Source of the DNA: Aspidiotus rigidus | Taxonomy: Eukaryota; Arthropoda; Insecta; Hemiptera; Diaspididae | Assembly (NCBI GenBank): GCA_035079385.1 | Contig: JAVHKY010000024.1 | Location: 4,402,001-4,466,000 of the forward strand | Direction: 5' to 3' | Length of the DNA stretch: 64,000 bases | In this document: piece by piece, positions 13,506 to 25,600 of the stretch | Layout of the letters: every line of letters begins with the position of its first letter | Position numbering within the stretch: position 1 is the stretch's first letter | Program-made: the position numbers and the translations under genes | The notes under the pieces: generated by a model | What the model saw: the letters and a program-made list of their open reading frames with translations, nothing else | Told to the model about the DNA's origin: nothing | Databases searched by the model: none

Positions 13506-14178
13506 CAGCAGTCTCTTTCAACAACTGAGCGCAATCCGGATGCTCTCCATTTTCGGCAATATCGTACGCAGTCAAACCAGCGATATCCTTTGTGATGAGA
13601 ACAGCTTTATGAAATAACAGCAAGCGAACATTGTTCACAAACCCGTACTCAGCGCAAATATGTAAGGGCGTCTGCAAAATTTGTCATTATTCATAAAGCG
13701 CTCTTCATACATTCTTTTAAAAATTTTATCGACCTAATTGTACTCACTTTGCCTTCACCTCGTGATCCACATGCAATATTTGGGTTAGCTGTAGAGACAG
13801 TTGAACAAAAATCATTGATTAGGAAGTTATTTACGACACCTTGAGGAAAAAAAATAATACAAGTCTCACCACCGGATTGCAGCAATATTCTCAAGCAATT
13901 CGAATTCTCGGTCGTCGCTGCCGCGTGAAGAGGCGTCCGACCCCAAGCATCTTGGCTGTTGATATACGAAAGTTGTTCGCCACGTAGAAGATCTTCCAAA
14001 AGTTCTGCATTATCCCAAAGAGCGGCCTAAATAACGCAAATATCGTTTTCAAAGAGTCGAAAAGGAAGAGAGAAAAAGAATCACGATTGTGTGTAAGGGT
14101 TATCATTATTACCTGATGGAGTAATCGGCCAGGAAAGTCCTCTTCTTCTTGTGGATCGTCCACACTTGAAGAGGCCAT
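13506..14178 (-). CDS. Ankyrin-repeat protein, N-terminal part
   Basis: Exons: 14113-14178, 13870-14026, 13748-13788, 13506-13671, all with GT-AG borders and matching phases (430 nt, 143 codons plus one base). The start ATG at 14178 gives MASSSVDDPQEEEDFPG. Ankyrin repeats follow: DAWGRTPLHAAATTENSNC, SGANPNIAC, GKTPLHICAEYGF and AGLTAYDIAENGEHPDC, with typical TPLH and turn Asp/Gly residues. Ankyrin repeats bind partner proteins; there is nothing here to name a pathway. The last exon ends at donor GTAAGT in phase 1, so the protein continues, but I found no convincing next exon between 13.5 and about 10 kb. The gene may extend past transposon debris toward lower coordinates. Confidence 0.8.
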
Positions 14179-15015
14179 GTTAGAGCATACCGATGGTTCT
14201 CATATTTGGCTCTCTTCTGTAGGCAGCGTAGCATAAAATTTTGGAAAGAATTTCCAAGAACTGGGGAATTGGTCGAAGTAAATGGAATGGAAATAAGAAC
14301 ACGTAGCTATTGCAAATTTACTATCACTAGGTTACACGAAACGATTATATTAATTCTTATAATACTTTATTTTTTATATTTTTCGGAAAATTAATACAGT
14401 AATCTTAACCGAAGCGTGATAATTTGTGATAATTAGCATGTAGAAAAGTGGGAAAAAAATAATTGATTAGCCTTATTATGATAAGACGAGAACAGCTGTG
14501 ATCGAATAATAACTCTGTACACTAGAGAGACCAAGACTTGCCTTGAATGAAGCGCCATCTCTTCGGTAAAGAACGTAACTACATCAGTCTGAGGTTGAGA
14601 GTCTGAGACTCCTGGCAGCGGACACTCAGCAAGAATGTAATTGCATCGTGAATTGCTTTCTCAGCTTCGACCTAAGTGTCAAAACTTTGAAGCTTTTCTT
14701 GAATAAGCTCAACTTCTTTGTTCTCACCATTATAATTGGCTTTTGAGCGTTTTAGCCACAGCTATCGTTTATTTGAGGCTATTGCAATCGACTTTGTAGT
14801 TTGTACTTTGCTTATCTAATGCCTTTAATTCGCGATCAATACATACCGATGTTATAGGTAACCAATTAATAAGTAGGGCCCTATCAGCAATAACACTACC
14901 AAGTACCAACTGTTGCGTGCAATACTTAAATATGAAGCGATCTATCCAGTATGATGGCGGATATTCTTATGACTAATATCGACTTCCTTTTCAAGTTTTC
15001 ACAGCTTTTCAAGCT

Positions 15016-15317
15016 TGTACTTGTGACTCAAGTGGTACCTAACTAATGAGATGCAAAAATATAATGTTCAATTTTTCAACATGGCGCTGGATAGCCGGTT
15101 TTGGATCTAGCCAAAAAAAACAAAAAAAAAGAAAGAAATCCGGATCTATTAATTTAAGTTTGTATTTGTATTGCGTTGACCAAAAACTTGTGACTCAACT
15201 GGTACCTAACTAATGAGATGCAGAAAAGTGATAATTAATTTTTCAACACGGCAATGAATGACTTTCGGATCCAGCCAGAAAAAAAAATCCGTATTTATTG
15301 AATTGAAGTTCGTATCG

Positions 15318-15350
<33 letters not shown>

Positions 15351-15470
15351 GATTTGTACTATTATTTAATATTTTTTTCATTTTGAATACTTGTTTGAAC
15401 GTTGCAACTCACTGGTCATGAATTTAGCGAACAATTTTCTTTCTGGGTTCTGTCTCAAAGAAAGAAGAAG
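15016..15470. repeat. Degenerate tandem repeat, about 170-bp unit
   Basis: CTTGTGACTCAAGTGGTACC...AATGAGATGCA (15016) recurs at 15188 (CTTGTGACTCAACTGGTACC) with the same downstream order: TTTTTCAACA, GGATC-AGCCA, A-rich tract, ATCCG. A weaker third copy starts at about 15400 (TTGCAACTCACTGGTC). A poly-A run lies at about 15320-15344. Confidence 0.7.
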
Positions 15471-15681
15471 GATCCGTATCTGGACAGATAAAGGTCCGAA
15501 TCTTCGAGTTAAAGTTCCAGATCTTGATAATTAAGAGAAAAAAAAAATAATAATAAAAGGAACAAGCAGTTTGCTTTGTTAACTTTTGTTTGATAAGGTG
15601 ATTTTCTTGTTTCAATTTCGGGTTAGGATCGATTTCAACGAAATTTTTTCAAGTTCTCCTTTACTAAGTAATAATTTGATA

Positions 15682-16399
15682 ACACTACTGAACAAATTTC
15701 AAATTTTTTGAATGAAAATGAACTATCGAAGGAGTTACTAGAAGTATTTTTCACGCTAAACACTTTGCCGTTGACCGTTTTTCGCTATTACATCGCAATT
15801 CCGAGTAATTCGCGTTTGAAAATCAAAAAATCGCCAAAAACTGTACTTTTAATAACACGATACCATATTAGGTATCAGAAACAGCTAGAATAATGCGGTA
15901 TGTTCTACAGCACAAAAATGTAGTTTGAACCTTACTCTCTAACATATTTAAGATCAAAAATAATCGCACAATTCTTCGAACAGTCATGAACGATATTGTA
16001 CAAGATTATTTTCAGCTTCAAATGCGGGGAAACACACGATTCTGCGTCGCGACGCGAGGTCGTACTTTGCCCCGCGTTCAAAGCTGAAAACAGTCTTGTA
16101 CAATATTGTTCATAGGTATCTGCTAGAAGAATTGTGCGATTATTCTAAATCGTAAATATGTTACAGAGCAAGGTTCAAACTACATTTTTATGTGGTTCAA
16201 CATACCTCAGTATTCTGTTTTTACTGTAATATTGCATTTTAAAAGTACAATTTTCGTCGATTTTTGAATTTTCAAACGCGAATTACTCAAGACTCCAATG
16301 TGATAGCGAAAAACGGTAAACAACATAGTGTTCAGCGTGAAAAGTACTTCTAGAAACTTCTTAGATAATTCATGTTCATAAAATGCTGTTCAGTATTGT
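15682..16399. repeat. Very long inverted repeat (about 340-bp arms, 40-bp loop)
   Basis: Arms 15682-16030 and 16070-16399 are inverted copies with scattered mismatches. Paired blocks include ACTAGAAGTATTTTTCACGC / GCGTGAAAAGTACTTCTAGA and ATTCGCGTTTGAAAA / TTTTCAAACGCGAATTA. The loop contains GCGTCGCGACGC. No protein is encoded. It could be a fold-back transposon or a hairpin RNA source. Confidence 0.85.
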
Positions 16400-16444
16400 A
16401 ATCGGCATTTTTCCAAGTCTACCACCTTGTTTTTAAACAGTCAC

Positions 16445-16936
16445 GTGGGAATTTGGACTAAATTTGTTCTAGCGCAAAAATACAAAACGGTAGGTGTACT
16501 TCAAATGTACAAAATTTGTGTCTCAATTTTATCTGCAATTTTAGCTAGATCAAAACTTTCTACGACTTTTTTGAGCCGAGTTACTTATACACCAAAATGT
16601 GCCAAATTCGCTAAGGTGTTTAAAGATAAAGAAACCGCTGAAACTATCAAATTGCATGAAATTTACAAGTGAAATTTAGCGCTGATTCAGAAAAACAACA
16701 AAAATGTCCCTGCATAGTTTCGAAACAAGGGAATCTTTGAACTTTAATTTCGAAAACCTTCGAAAATTGGTCAATTTTTAGCGCATTTTGGTCCATAATT
16801 CGAGCCAAAAAAGTCGTAAAAAGCTCGGTCGAGAATCAATTTGTAAATAAAATTGAAATAAAAATTTTGTATCTTTGAAGCACAATCTAGTATTTTGAAT
16901 TTTTGCGCTAGAACAAATATAGTCCAAATTCCCATT
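16445..16936. repeat. Second long inverted repeat
   Basis: The left arm TGGGAATTTGGACTAAATTT...GTTCTAGCGCAAAAAT is repeated in inverse ending at 16936, and the arms continue inward through TACGACTTTTTTG and ACCAAAATG.GC blocks, about 200 bp each. It is only 46 bp from the preceding inverted repeat. Confidence 0.8.
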
Positions 16937-18383
16937 TAACCATCATTTAGGTGCACCCGGTATGGAAATTGAAAGTCGACATTTCTGCGAATCCCCCTTC
17001 CCCAAACCAATATAATATACAGCATTAGCTTTAAGGCTGAATGGTGGAAATGTTTCTAAATCACCCCTTCTCAATATTCTTCATTTTTTTTTTGGCTTCT
17101 CTTAGGGATATCCGTTAACTTTTTCATAAGATATCCCATATCATTACTGGGCGTTTCAGATAAAATTTTCAATCTCAAACTCTTTACAAAGATTGTGAAG
17201 AACCCGGATCTTCCAAGCTTTTCATCTCGACAAAAAAATAATAAAAATACGTATTTTTTCAGGAAATCTTTGGCAATTTGAGATCCCAGGAGAAACAAAG
17301 AAAGAAAGGAAAAAAAAAAAATAGATTTTGCTTCCAGGTCTACAGTACCAAAAATAAAGGGTGGTCAGATTCGGATCTATTGTTTTGATTTTTGGTATCA
17401 ATTTCCAGACTTAAATGATGTCAATTGCAAAATTATTAATCTAGTTATCAGGTTTCATCCTAAAAACTCCCGATTGTTTTTTAAAACTTTTTTGTGTTGT
17501 TTTTAAATATTTTTCAGCTTCTTGAGAGAAACTAAAAATCTTAAAAGGTCGTTCAGTGTCTCCTTGCAAGAGACTAATTTCTTGATGAGAACTAAACATT
17601 AAGAAAAACGTTAGCTAGATATCGCATGCACCACTGCGGTCCTGAAAATGCTTCAATTTTTCATAATAGTAGGGAGAAAGCAAAAAACGGTTTGCACTGT
17701 CATTGGAATCTTTATATGACCAATGAGAGCACATGTAGGCTACATAAATCAACAAGACAATTCGCGAAAATGATCATCATAATAATAATAATTAATATTT
17801 TTCCGATATTTACAAAATTATAGAATTAATTCAATAATAATGTCATTTTTTTTTTTTCTTTAAAATTTATAATTTAATGAAGCAGGTACCGTAAAAACTA
17901 TCATTTCTCTGTGTACCTATTACTGTCAAATGATTAGATTGTATTAGAATTAGTAAAGGCAGTAATTTATTCTGTTTTTATTTTTTTCTTATTGTTCAAA
18001 TTTATTAAACTCACGAGATAGAAACTGAGTTATTGAAAAAGATTTTAACATACTTAACAATTAATCAACATTATTATTCATAGTCCAAAAGTCCTGCTTA
18101 TTTATTTCATCATCAGATATTCAAAAATATTGGTCCTTTGATAGTTAAATCAGAATTATATAGTATTTATTTTTGGGTGTAAAATTAGGTAGGAAATTGA
18201 AAAAAAAAAAAATCTAATATTGTTGGAATAGGTAATTACTCAGGGACTACAAGTGAGTACGTATACCTATGATCCAAGATGCTGTCCACATGAATTAATA
18301 ATGTCTATTATACAAGAAAATAATAATGTTTTAATGGCGCTTAATATGATACAAATTTGATTCAATTTTCTCAATATCGATCA

Positions 18384-19618
18384 CTATACAAACCAACTGA
18401 AAAGAGTATCAAAATGAATAATTCTAAGCATTTCTTCATTGTTCAGGAACGTTTTGTAGTCGTCTACTTTGATATAGTACACATCATCCGACCAACAATA
18501 CTAAAAAATTTAAGGTCTGAAATTAGTCTTCTCGTGAACAAATGAATAAATATTTTTTAAATATCCCGTTGCGGTTCTTCCTAAGGTACTTAAATTGAAA
18601 GAAAAGAACTGCTACTCAGATCGAACTCACCTGATCTAATGACCTCCCTGAGGGCTTATGCTTGAACAATACAGCGTGTTTCAAGAAATTTTTAGAAGGT
18701 AGATAATTTGCTACCATAATCAGCCTATTTCTTATGCCATTGAGTGCTTTGGTTATGCATTCCTTTTCGTCTTGAGAGAACTTCATACTTCTTAATCGAT
18801 TATCCCGGTTCTCTTCCCAATTCTGACAGATAATATTATTTTGTTTCGGCGAAGTATTTTCAAACTGTAAATTAATAAATTGTTTCCAATTACCAATTGA
18901 GAATTGAATGTAGCCGCTATAAAAATGGAGGGTAAACGCATACCCTATTTTGAGGTAGTATCGTCTGTAAATAATTATCGTCAAATGTCCCGCTAGGAAT
19001 ATTGCCTAAACTCTCAATACATTTTTTCCACGTCATCGGTTCACCTTCGATCAAAAATAATTCTACTTTTCTCCCTGCTTTTTGGACTAATAGCGCTAAC
19101 TCAAGCGCGATTGGACAGTTCCAGGTCTCTCCAATAATTGTTACCGGTCCCGTAGGTTCAATTTTATTTAAATTCTACCAAACAAAAATTTATCTGAGTT
19201 TAAGTACACACAATAATACCACTACCTGATTAAAAAAAAAAAAGATTTTTGAAAAAAAAAAAAGATTTTTGAAAAAAAAAAAAGATTTTTGAAAAAAAAA
19301 TAAGTTAGTTCTGTGGTATAGGTACGTAATTTACCTCGAACAGTTTTTCAGCAACCTTGGTTGGTGGTTCAAGTCGCTCGGTAAAAGTTGCGCAAAATGT
19401 TGGGTAGGACAATTTACTAGCTAAAGGTTTCACGAAATTAATGTCTATGGCAGGAATAAGAAATAGAGGACGTAGATTTTTCACTTCCGAGAGTTTCTTC
19501 GACCTCGTCAGAATTTCTTTAAATTGAGGTTGTTCAGTCGCGTAGTACCCAATATTGATCAAGTCTTTTACATTTATCGAAATAAAATCTCTCACATCAA
19601 GTTTTGCTAGTATTTTTC
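18384..19618 (-). other. FAS ACP remnant and thioesterase domain, catalytic triad replaced
   Basis: Exons: 19335-19618, 18944-19174, 18631-18864, 18384-18500. The start KILAKLDVRDFISIN resembles only the end of the ACP. The Gly-Met-Asp-Ser-Leu phosphopantetheine motif is absent, and the 94-nt intron before it leaves no room for one. TE is identified by NLRPLFLIPAID, GPVTIIGETWNC and IALELALLVQKAG. The nucleophile in GYSFG is Thr (GETWN), the Asp about 30 residues on is Glu (LIEGEP), and the His of GDHRTFL is Tyr (DDYKTFLNN). It ends at a TAG after LFSWFV. Confidence 0.8.
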
Positions 19619-22600
19619 CTGTTAATGTACAGAAAAAAAAAAAAAGGTAGAAAAATTAGTATGATCCCATTGTTACTGGTTACTTACGAATTTAATTTTG
19701 GCTTACTTTTACTCGTTAATTTTTCTTTAATTTCGTATAAAGATGGAGATGATTCTGTTTGCGTTTCTTCGAAGATATGTACAAGTTTTTCTAGGATGGG
19801 TTGTAACCTCTCTGAATGCTTCTCTGCGTACACTGAGATTGTTGCAAGTCCTCTTTGTCGTCTGTGCTCGGATTCTCTGAAGGCACCGCTTAATAAGCTT
19901 ACAAAATGGCAAGGGACTTTGTTGCGAGATGCGATATCGAAATTCGCCATGTATGATCCTGCTGATTCCTGAAGACAAGATAGATTGTTTAAAAATCTAT
20001 ATTCTTCAAGATACCTACCTACTCACAATCACTCTATTTTCAAACAATAATGGAAATTGTTCACATCAAAAAGAGTCGAGGAAAAATAACGTGACAAATG
20101 AATTTTTTATGGACTGTAAGTATCAGTATCCCTTCCGTTGAGCTGGTACCACAGAAATATGATTTTACCAGGAAGACGAAGAACACAGCTTCCAGGGGTG
20201 CGATATTATTCGCTTCTGTTATGAGTTCACTGGCATCTTCAATTGTTTCAGCCTTTTTCAAATTCGTCATTACAATCGTCGCATTATTTTGTACAATGAT
20301 ACGATTCACATCGTGCGAAATTTTCTGGTCCAGCGTAAAATTATCCAGCGCTATCAGAAATTTACGAATACCTCTATTAACGAGCCATTCCAATAGTTCG
20401 AACCAGAATTCAGTCCTCTTTCCGCTACCTGTCGAAATAATATTGAACGTTATTTCACTGGAAGAATCGGTAAAATTAATTATTTATTGAGCAGTCGTTG
20501 TTCACGTGTGAAGAATCGTATCACCAGAGAAAAATTCAGGAAAATTTACTTATTATAATATATGATCGGTTTGCATCCCATTTCAAAGGCTGCAGATATT
20601 TCTTCATTGGAACGTCTTTCTCATAGCAAGAATGTATTTCTTTGACGTTGGCTGTTGTTTTTTTGATTCTGCCGTAAAAAACAGTAAAAACAAAAGTAAA
20701 AATTGGTGATTAAAGTTGAATTCACCTACATAAAATTCCATACCTACACAAGCTCATAATGTTTTCAATACCTACCGTTCATTGTATTCCATGTATTTGT
20801 ATTTACTAATAATTCGCGATAAAGGTTTTATAACTCCGGCCTTGATATCCCGTTCGATTAGACCATGAAGTAGTTTTTTCTGCTCGAGTGGTAGGCGAAG
20901 GAAAGACAGTAAGTCATGAGGAGCTGTTACGTAAGCGACGGAATTTAAGAAAGTGTACAATCCTGTTGGGCAAACAAACACTCAAATGATTTTGATGAAA
21001 AAAGATGAGTAACACTGGGGTACCGACAATTTTCCTGCTCAATAATGTTGGGAAAGATAGCCATCATGCTATCCTTCGTTCAACTCCGTTAAAGAATATC
21101 TAATACACGCAATTAATTTTTATTAAAATTAAAATTATTTTCAATATTTACATGATTAAGAATTGGTGTATTACTTTTTCATTCATTATTATTAGATTTG
21201 ATAATAAAAATAATTTTTCGTTTTGAATTAATTAAATCAATAATAGAATAAAAAAATATGAAAATAAATATAATAGTTATGTTAATCATAAGTTTAAAAG
21301 AAATTGAGATCTTTTTATTTAAAAAAAAACAAAATATAAACAAATAATAATTAATATTAAAATCAAAATGTATTAAAAAACCTACTACTTTCCTGTTCTC
21401 TAACAACCTACAATACTTTTCCGCGAGCTGATGACCCATAGAGTAGTCGAATAGCTCACAAATAAAATTTAAAAAAATAATAAATAAATAAATAAAATTT
21501 AATTTTAATATAATGTAAAATTTAATATTAAATTTTTATAATTAATAATTTAACTAAATAAATCAATTATTGATTTATTATTATTTAAAAATTTTTAATA
21601 AATAAAACTTTTTTTTTTTTTTTTTTTTTTATGCGGTGATTAGTAATAAAATAAAATTTAAAATTGGTCCGTTAAAGAACCCATGAGTTTCTTTCTTCGT
21701 TCCAAACACGGCTGCTCAGCTAAGTCAAAGCCATTAGCCGTTAGCTGTTTAAATTGGAATCGCTAACGACTAATATTTTCTCTTCCCCACACTCCCTCCT
21801 CCACATTGGAGTGACCCCTCCCTACTTTCAGCCGTTAGCTTTTAGCGCTTGGTCGTTAGCCATTTTATTTTAGCCCACAATCAACTAGCTGTTAGGTAGC
21901 TAATGAGACTAGGTTAGCCGTTAGCTGATAGCCGAATCCAATCAATTTGAAGGGTTAGCTTGTAGCTGAGTTTTTAGCCAATACGACTGGCTAAGCAGCC
22001 CTGGTTTGAAGTTTCAAGGTCATCTGCACACACGTACGCACGCACGCGCACCCAAATTTTGAAATCAGATTCAGAGCAAAGACATGAAACATGTCTAAAG
22101 TAGCTAAAATTTAAAAGATTACAAGACGCGTACAATTCGAAAACATGACCCTCAGCCGTAAAAATTATATAATGACCTGAGATCAGAAGCCCGAACCAGA
22201 ATTGGGAAAGTGCTATCGGACATCAAAGAGAATAAGTGTTATGCAAGTAATACTGAGGAAGGTCATAAATCTACAGAAGAAGATTCGACTGAACGAACTG
22301 ACCTTAACAAAGGTGGGTATACGCAACATCGTAATGATAATCAAGAAGGACTCCTACACATAAAAAAGGAGAGTCGTACATTCCACAGAGTGAATTCCAA
22401 GAGGTGAAAAAGGACCCGCCCAGAAATACCATAAAAAGCTGAAAACTGTCTTGAAAGAGAACAACGTTCCTGGCAATGAAAGGAAGTTCGAGATGAACCC
22501 GGTGGCACCCAAAATTCAGGGGGCTTCTAAAACTTCACAGAGCACTAGTTAATAACATCACATTACATTTTCGCATTCTGACCATCAGACACGCGAGCTT

Positions 22601-25600
22601 ACAACAGGAGAGAACAATATGGAACGATTTCATCCATTTTTATCCCAAAAGTCTTCTTATTGTCCAAATTAGGTTCTGTATGTCCCCCGTCCTCAAGACT
22701 GAGGGGAAATAGGGTAGTACTATCCAGCCCGTATATCCAGATTAAAAATTAAATTAAGGTCTACAGTTCTCTCAAATAATTGACCAGAAGGAGACTAGCA
22801 CAAACGTAGCACGAACAATTTAACTCACTCCCGCCTTGAAATTCCATTTGGGGCGAGGGTGTTGGGGATATAGACTTCAATTGTAGTTTCGCTGAGTCTC
22901 AGCCTTATATCATACAGTTCATGGTAGGTAAGTGTTTATATTTTTAGATACATACCAAACTGCTGTTCGTCATACTGCTTGTTGGTCAAGTCAACAAACT
23001 TCCCAAATACTTTTATACAGTTAGCGATTGAGGCGATATTCTTTTGATCAGTTAGACAGTTGATCACAATGTCGACGCCTTTTCCTTTCGTAATCGTTTT
23101 AATTTGTATCTCGTATTTACACTCGTCGCGGTCCAGTATTTGCGATCTTGTCAACTGTAAAAATTATAATAAGAAGAAAACTAGCGAGCTTGAACTTGAC
23201 TTTAGAATTGGTCCTCTACGCGTTCATTTCGAACTCATCGGGCTACTAACGTTGGGGAATTCTTTCAGAAGTATTTGATTATCATCAGAATTGGATAAGA
23301 CAATGTACGGCTTTATTTTGTAATGTTGCGAAACGATTATGATGGCTTCAATCAATGACAGATTGTCCGAGTTGACGAGAACATTTTCACAAGACTGTTC
23401 CTTCACCGAGTTCAACACGAGAATGTAATACACCTGGAAACAAAAACAAGAGTTCGTTCAATTCCACGGTGAGCTATCCAGACACCAAAGGCAGCTTTGT
23501 GACTGAGTCATTGCATGAGGGATCTCACACCTTTCTCAGTCTGCCGTTACAGCTGACGAATAGGAGAATTAGGCTTGATGGGTTCAACCTTTGAACTCTA
23601 ATGAAGCTTGTCATAAAAAATAAAAAAACCCATTTCCTCTAAGAGTGTCTGCTGAACATCCCACAACTTTAAAAGTACAACTAGGCTAACTTATTTTTTG
23701 TGAAAGATTCTTCATTTTATTTCAATTGTAAAAGAGATATTATTTACCTGAAAATAGATCAGAGGGACTGTAGCTGCATCTTCAAAGGACCAATGCGGAG
23801 GGAAGTGCCAAACTAGAAGATCTTCTGATTCCTGTCGATTCTCTTGTTTATAAGAATTGTAATAACCAAGGCCCATGATTCGCTCTTTGGAATTAGTTGA
23901 CCCCGAAAATTCCAGTGCACATGAATATTCCTACAAATACATTTTTTACAATCAGTTTAGATCTTGTCGTTTTTGAAATGTGAGTAGTTGGAACAGGTAT
24001 TGTGTTGTTGATTCTGAAATCTCCTCATTCGGTTAACGTGGGTCAGAATTTGACATAATCTCAAGTCCGACATTCTACACCTATATATTGTAGTTCGGAA
24101 ACTCATGAAGCCTCAAACAAGATATTGGACTTGAGAATTAGAATCTCCTTTAGTGACTCAGCCGGAAAGAGGGGTTCACAAGGGTCAATCCTTCCCCCTT
24201 GACTGAAATATTTCCTTTAAAATACCATCAAAATTACAGAAATGGTGCAATAGTATTGCATAAATTTGAAACCACCTCCTCGAAAATTTTGTTGCCTTTG
24301 AGTTAACTCACTGTCAGGGTCAAAAGTTTGACCTTTCTCAAGTATTGGTGGAACAGACAGACCCCTTGACTGTCAACGGCTATAAACTATAAAAGTCGAC
24401 AATATTTCTTCTAACATCTACTTTAAGCGCGGATTTATGGACGACGGGTGCGAGGAATCTCCAAGAACACTAATATCCCTCTCCCCATCGTGCACCCCTA
24501 CGTCCGTGCATGTATATAAAAACTATATCTGTTATACCTTCAATCCGGTACAGTGGTCGACGTCGATTACTTTGATATCAAGATTGAAATACTTCACATT
24601 GATGTTTGAAAATCTAAGACAAAAGAAAAAAATATTAAAATAAAATCAAGTACCATTCAGCCAAAGTGAGGCGTAGAAGTACCTGAAATCATTGTGTTTC
24701 GTCACCGGTAAATTTAATTTAGAAGATTCGTCCTCGATTGATTCGAGACTCCGATAAGAACCCCATTGACCATTTTTCAACACAGATACCGGAAGATCTT
24801 GAAGTATTTGGTTCTTATAAAACGGATTTTCGACAGAAAATTTAGGTGGTTGCTCGTCCATTATGAACAAACATCTGCAGGATAGATAGTATCACCAATA
24901 ACCTTTCTGATACGACGCAACGAGAGATTCGTCTTACATACTTTATTTTTGTTTTACCTAACGTTTGGAAATTGCTTCTGTTCGGACAGCATAAATAACA
25001 AGTCAGTCGATTCGACACCATATCGTAGGAGAACGACAGGCTGCGATACGTTCGAACGTAAAACTGGAGCTAATTTCACCGGCCAATGTTCGTCAGCGAT
25101 CATTATTGGTGGTAGCGGGGAATTTGGTGCGCAGACCTGAAAACGTCAGCATCGTCAATTTGCGGCGAAACTTTTCGAACAATCCTCTTTAACACGTTTA
25201 CCCACTTTTTTAAACAACTGGACGTTGGTATCGTTGAACGTTTGGTGAATGATTTCGACGAAGGTGTTTTTATTCCCGAGCGAGTCATTATCCGTCACTG
25301 AATTTGTAACCAAAACAAACAAATTGTCTAATTTGTTTCTCAATTGATTGTGCAGTTTATTGAGACTACAAAAGCTGTTGACCAGAAGGAAATAAATATC
25401 GTCTTTAGAGTACGTCCCCGATGTAAGATCTTGGATATCTGAAAAAACTGTGTTGGACTGCAACAAAAAACGCATTTTATGGTACGTAGTACATTCATGA
25501 TAATGAAATGAACTTCTCGGCTTTGGACAAATAAAACCCCTCTGCTAATTTGACTACCCAAAATTGAAGCTATAGACAGCCACGTCGATTCGTAATGCCC

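Noticed and set aside
13348..13617. Plus-strand open frames opposite the ankyrin exons
   Set aside because: Overlap the minus-strand ankyrin exon, which has splice sites and repeat motifs; these are antisense shadows.
22210..22407. 65-codon charged open frame in FAS-like intron Y-Z
   Set aside because: No recognisable motif or splice partner; the composition could be chance.
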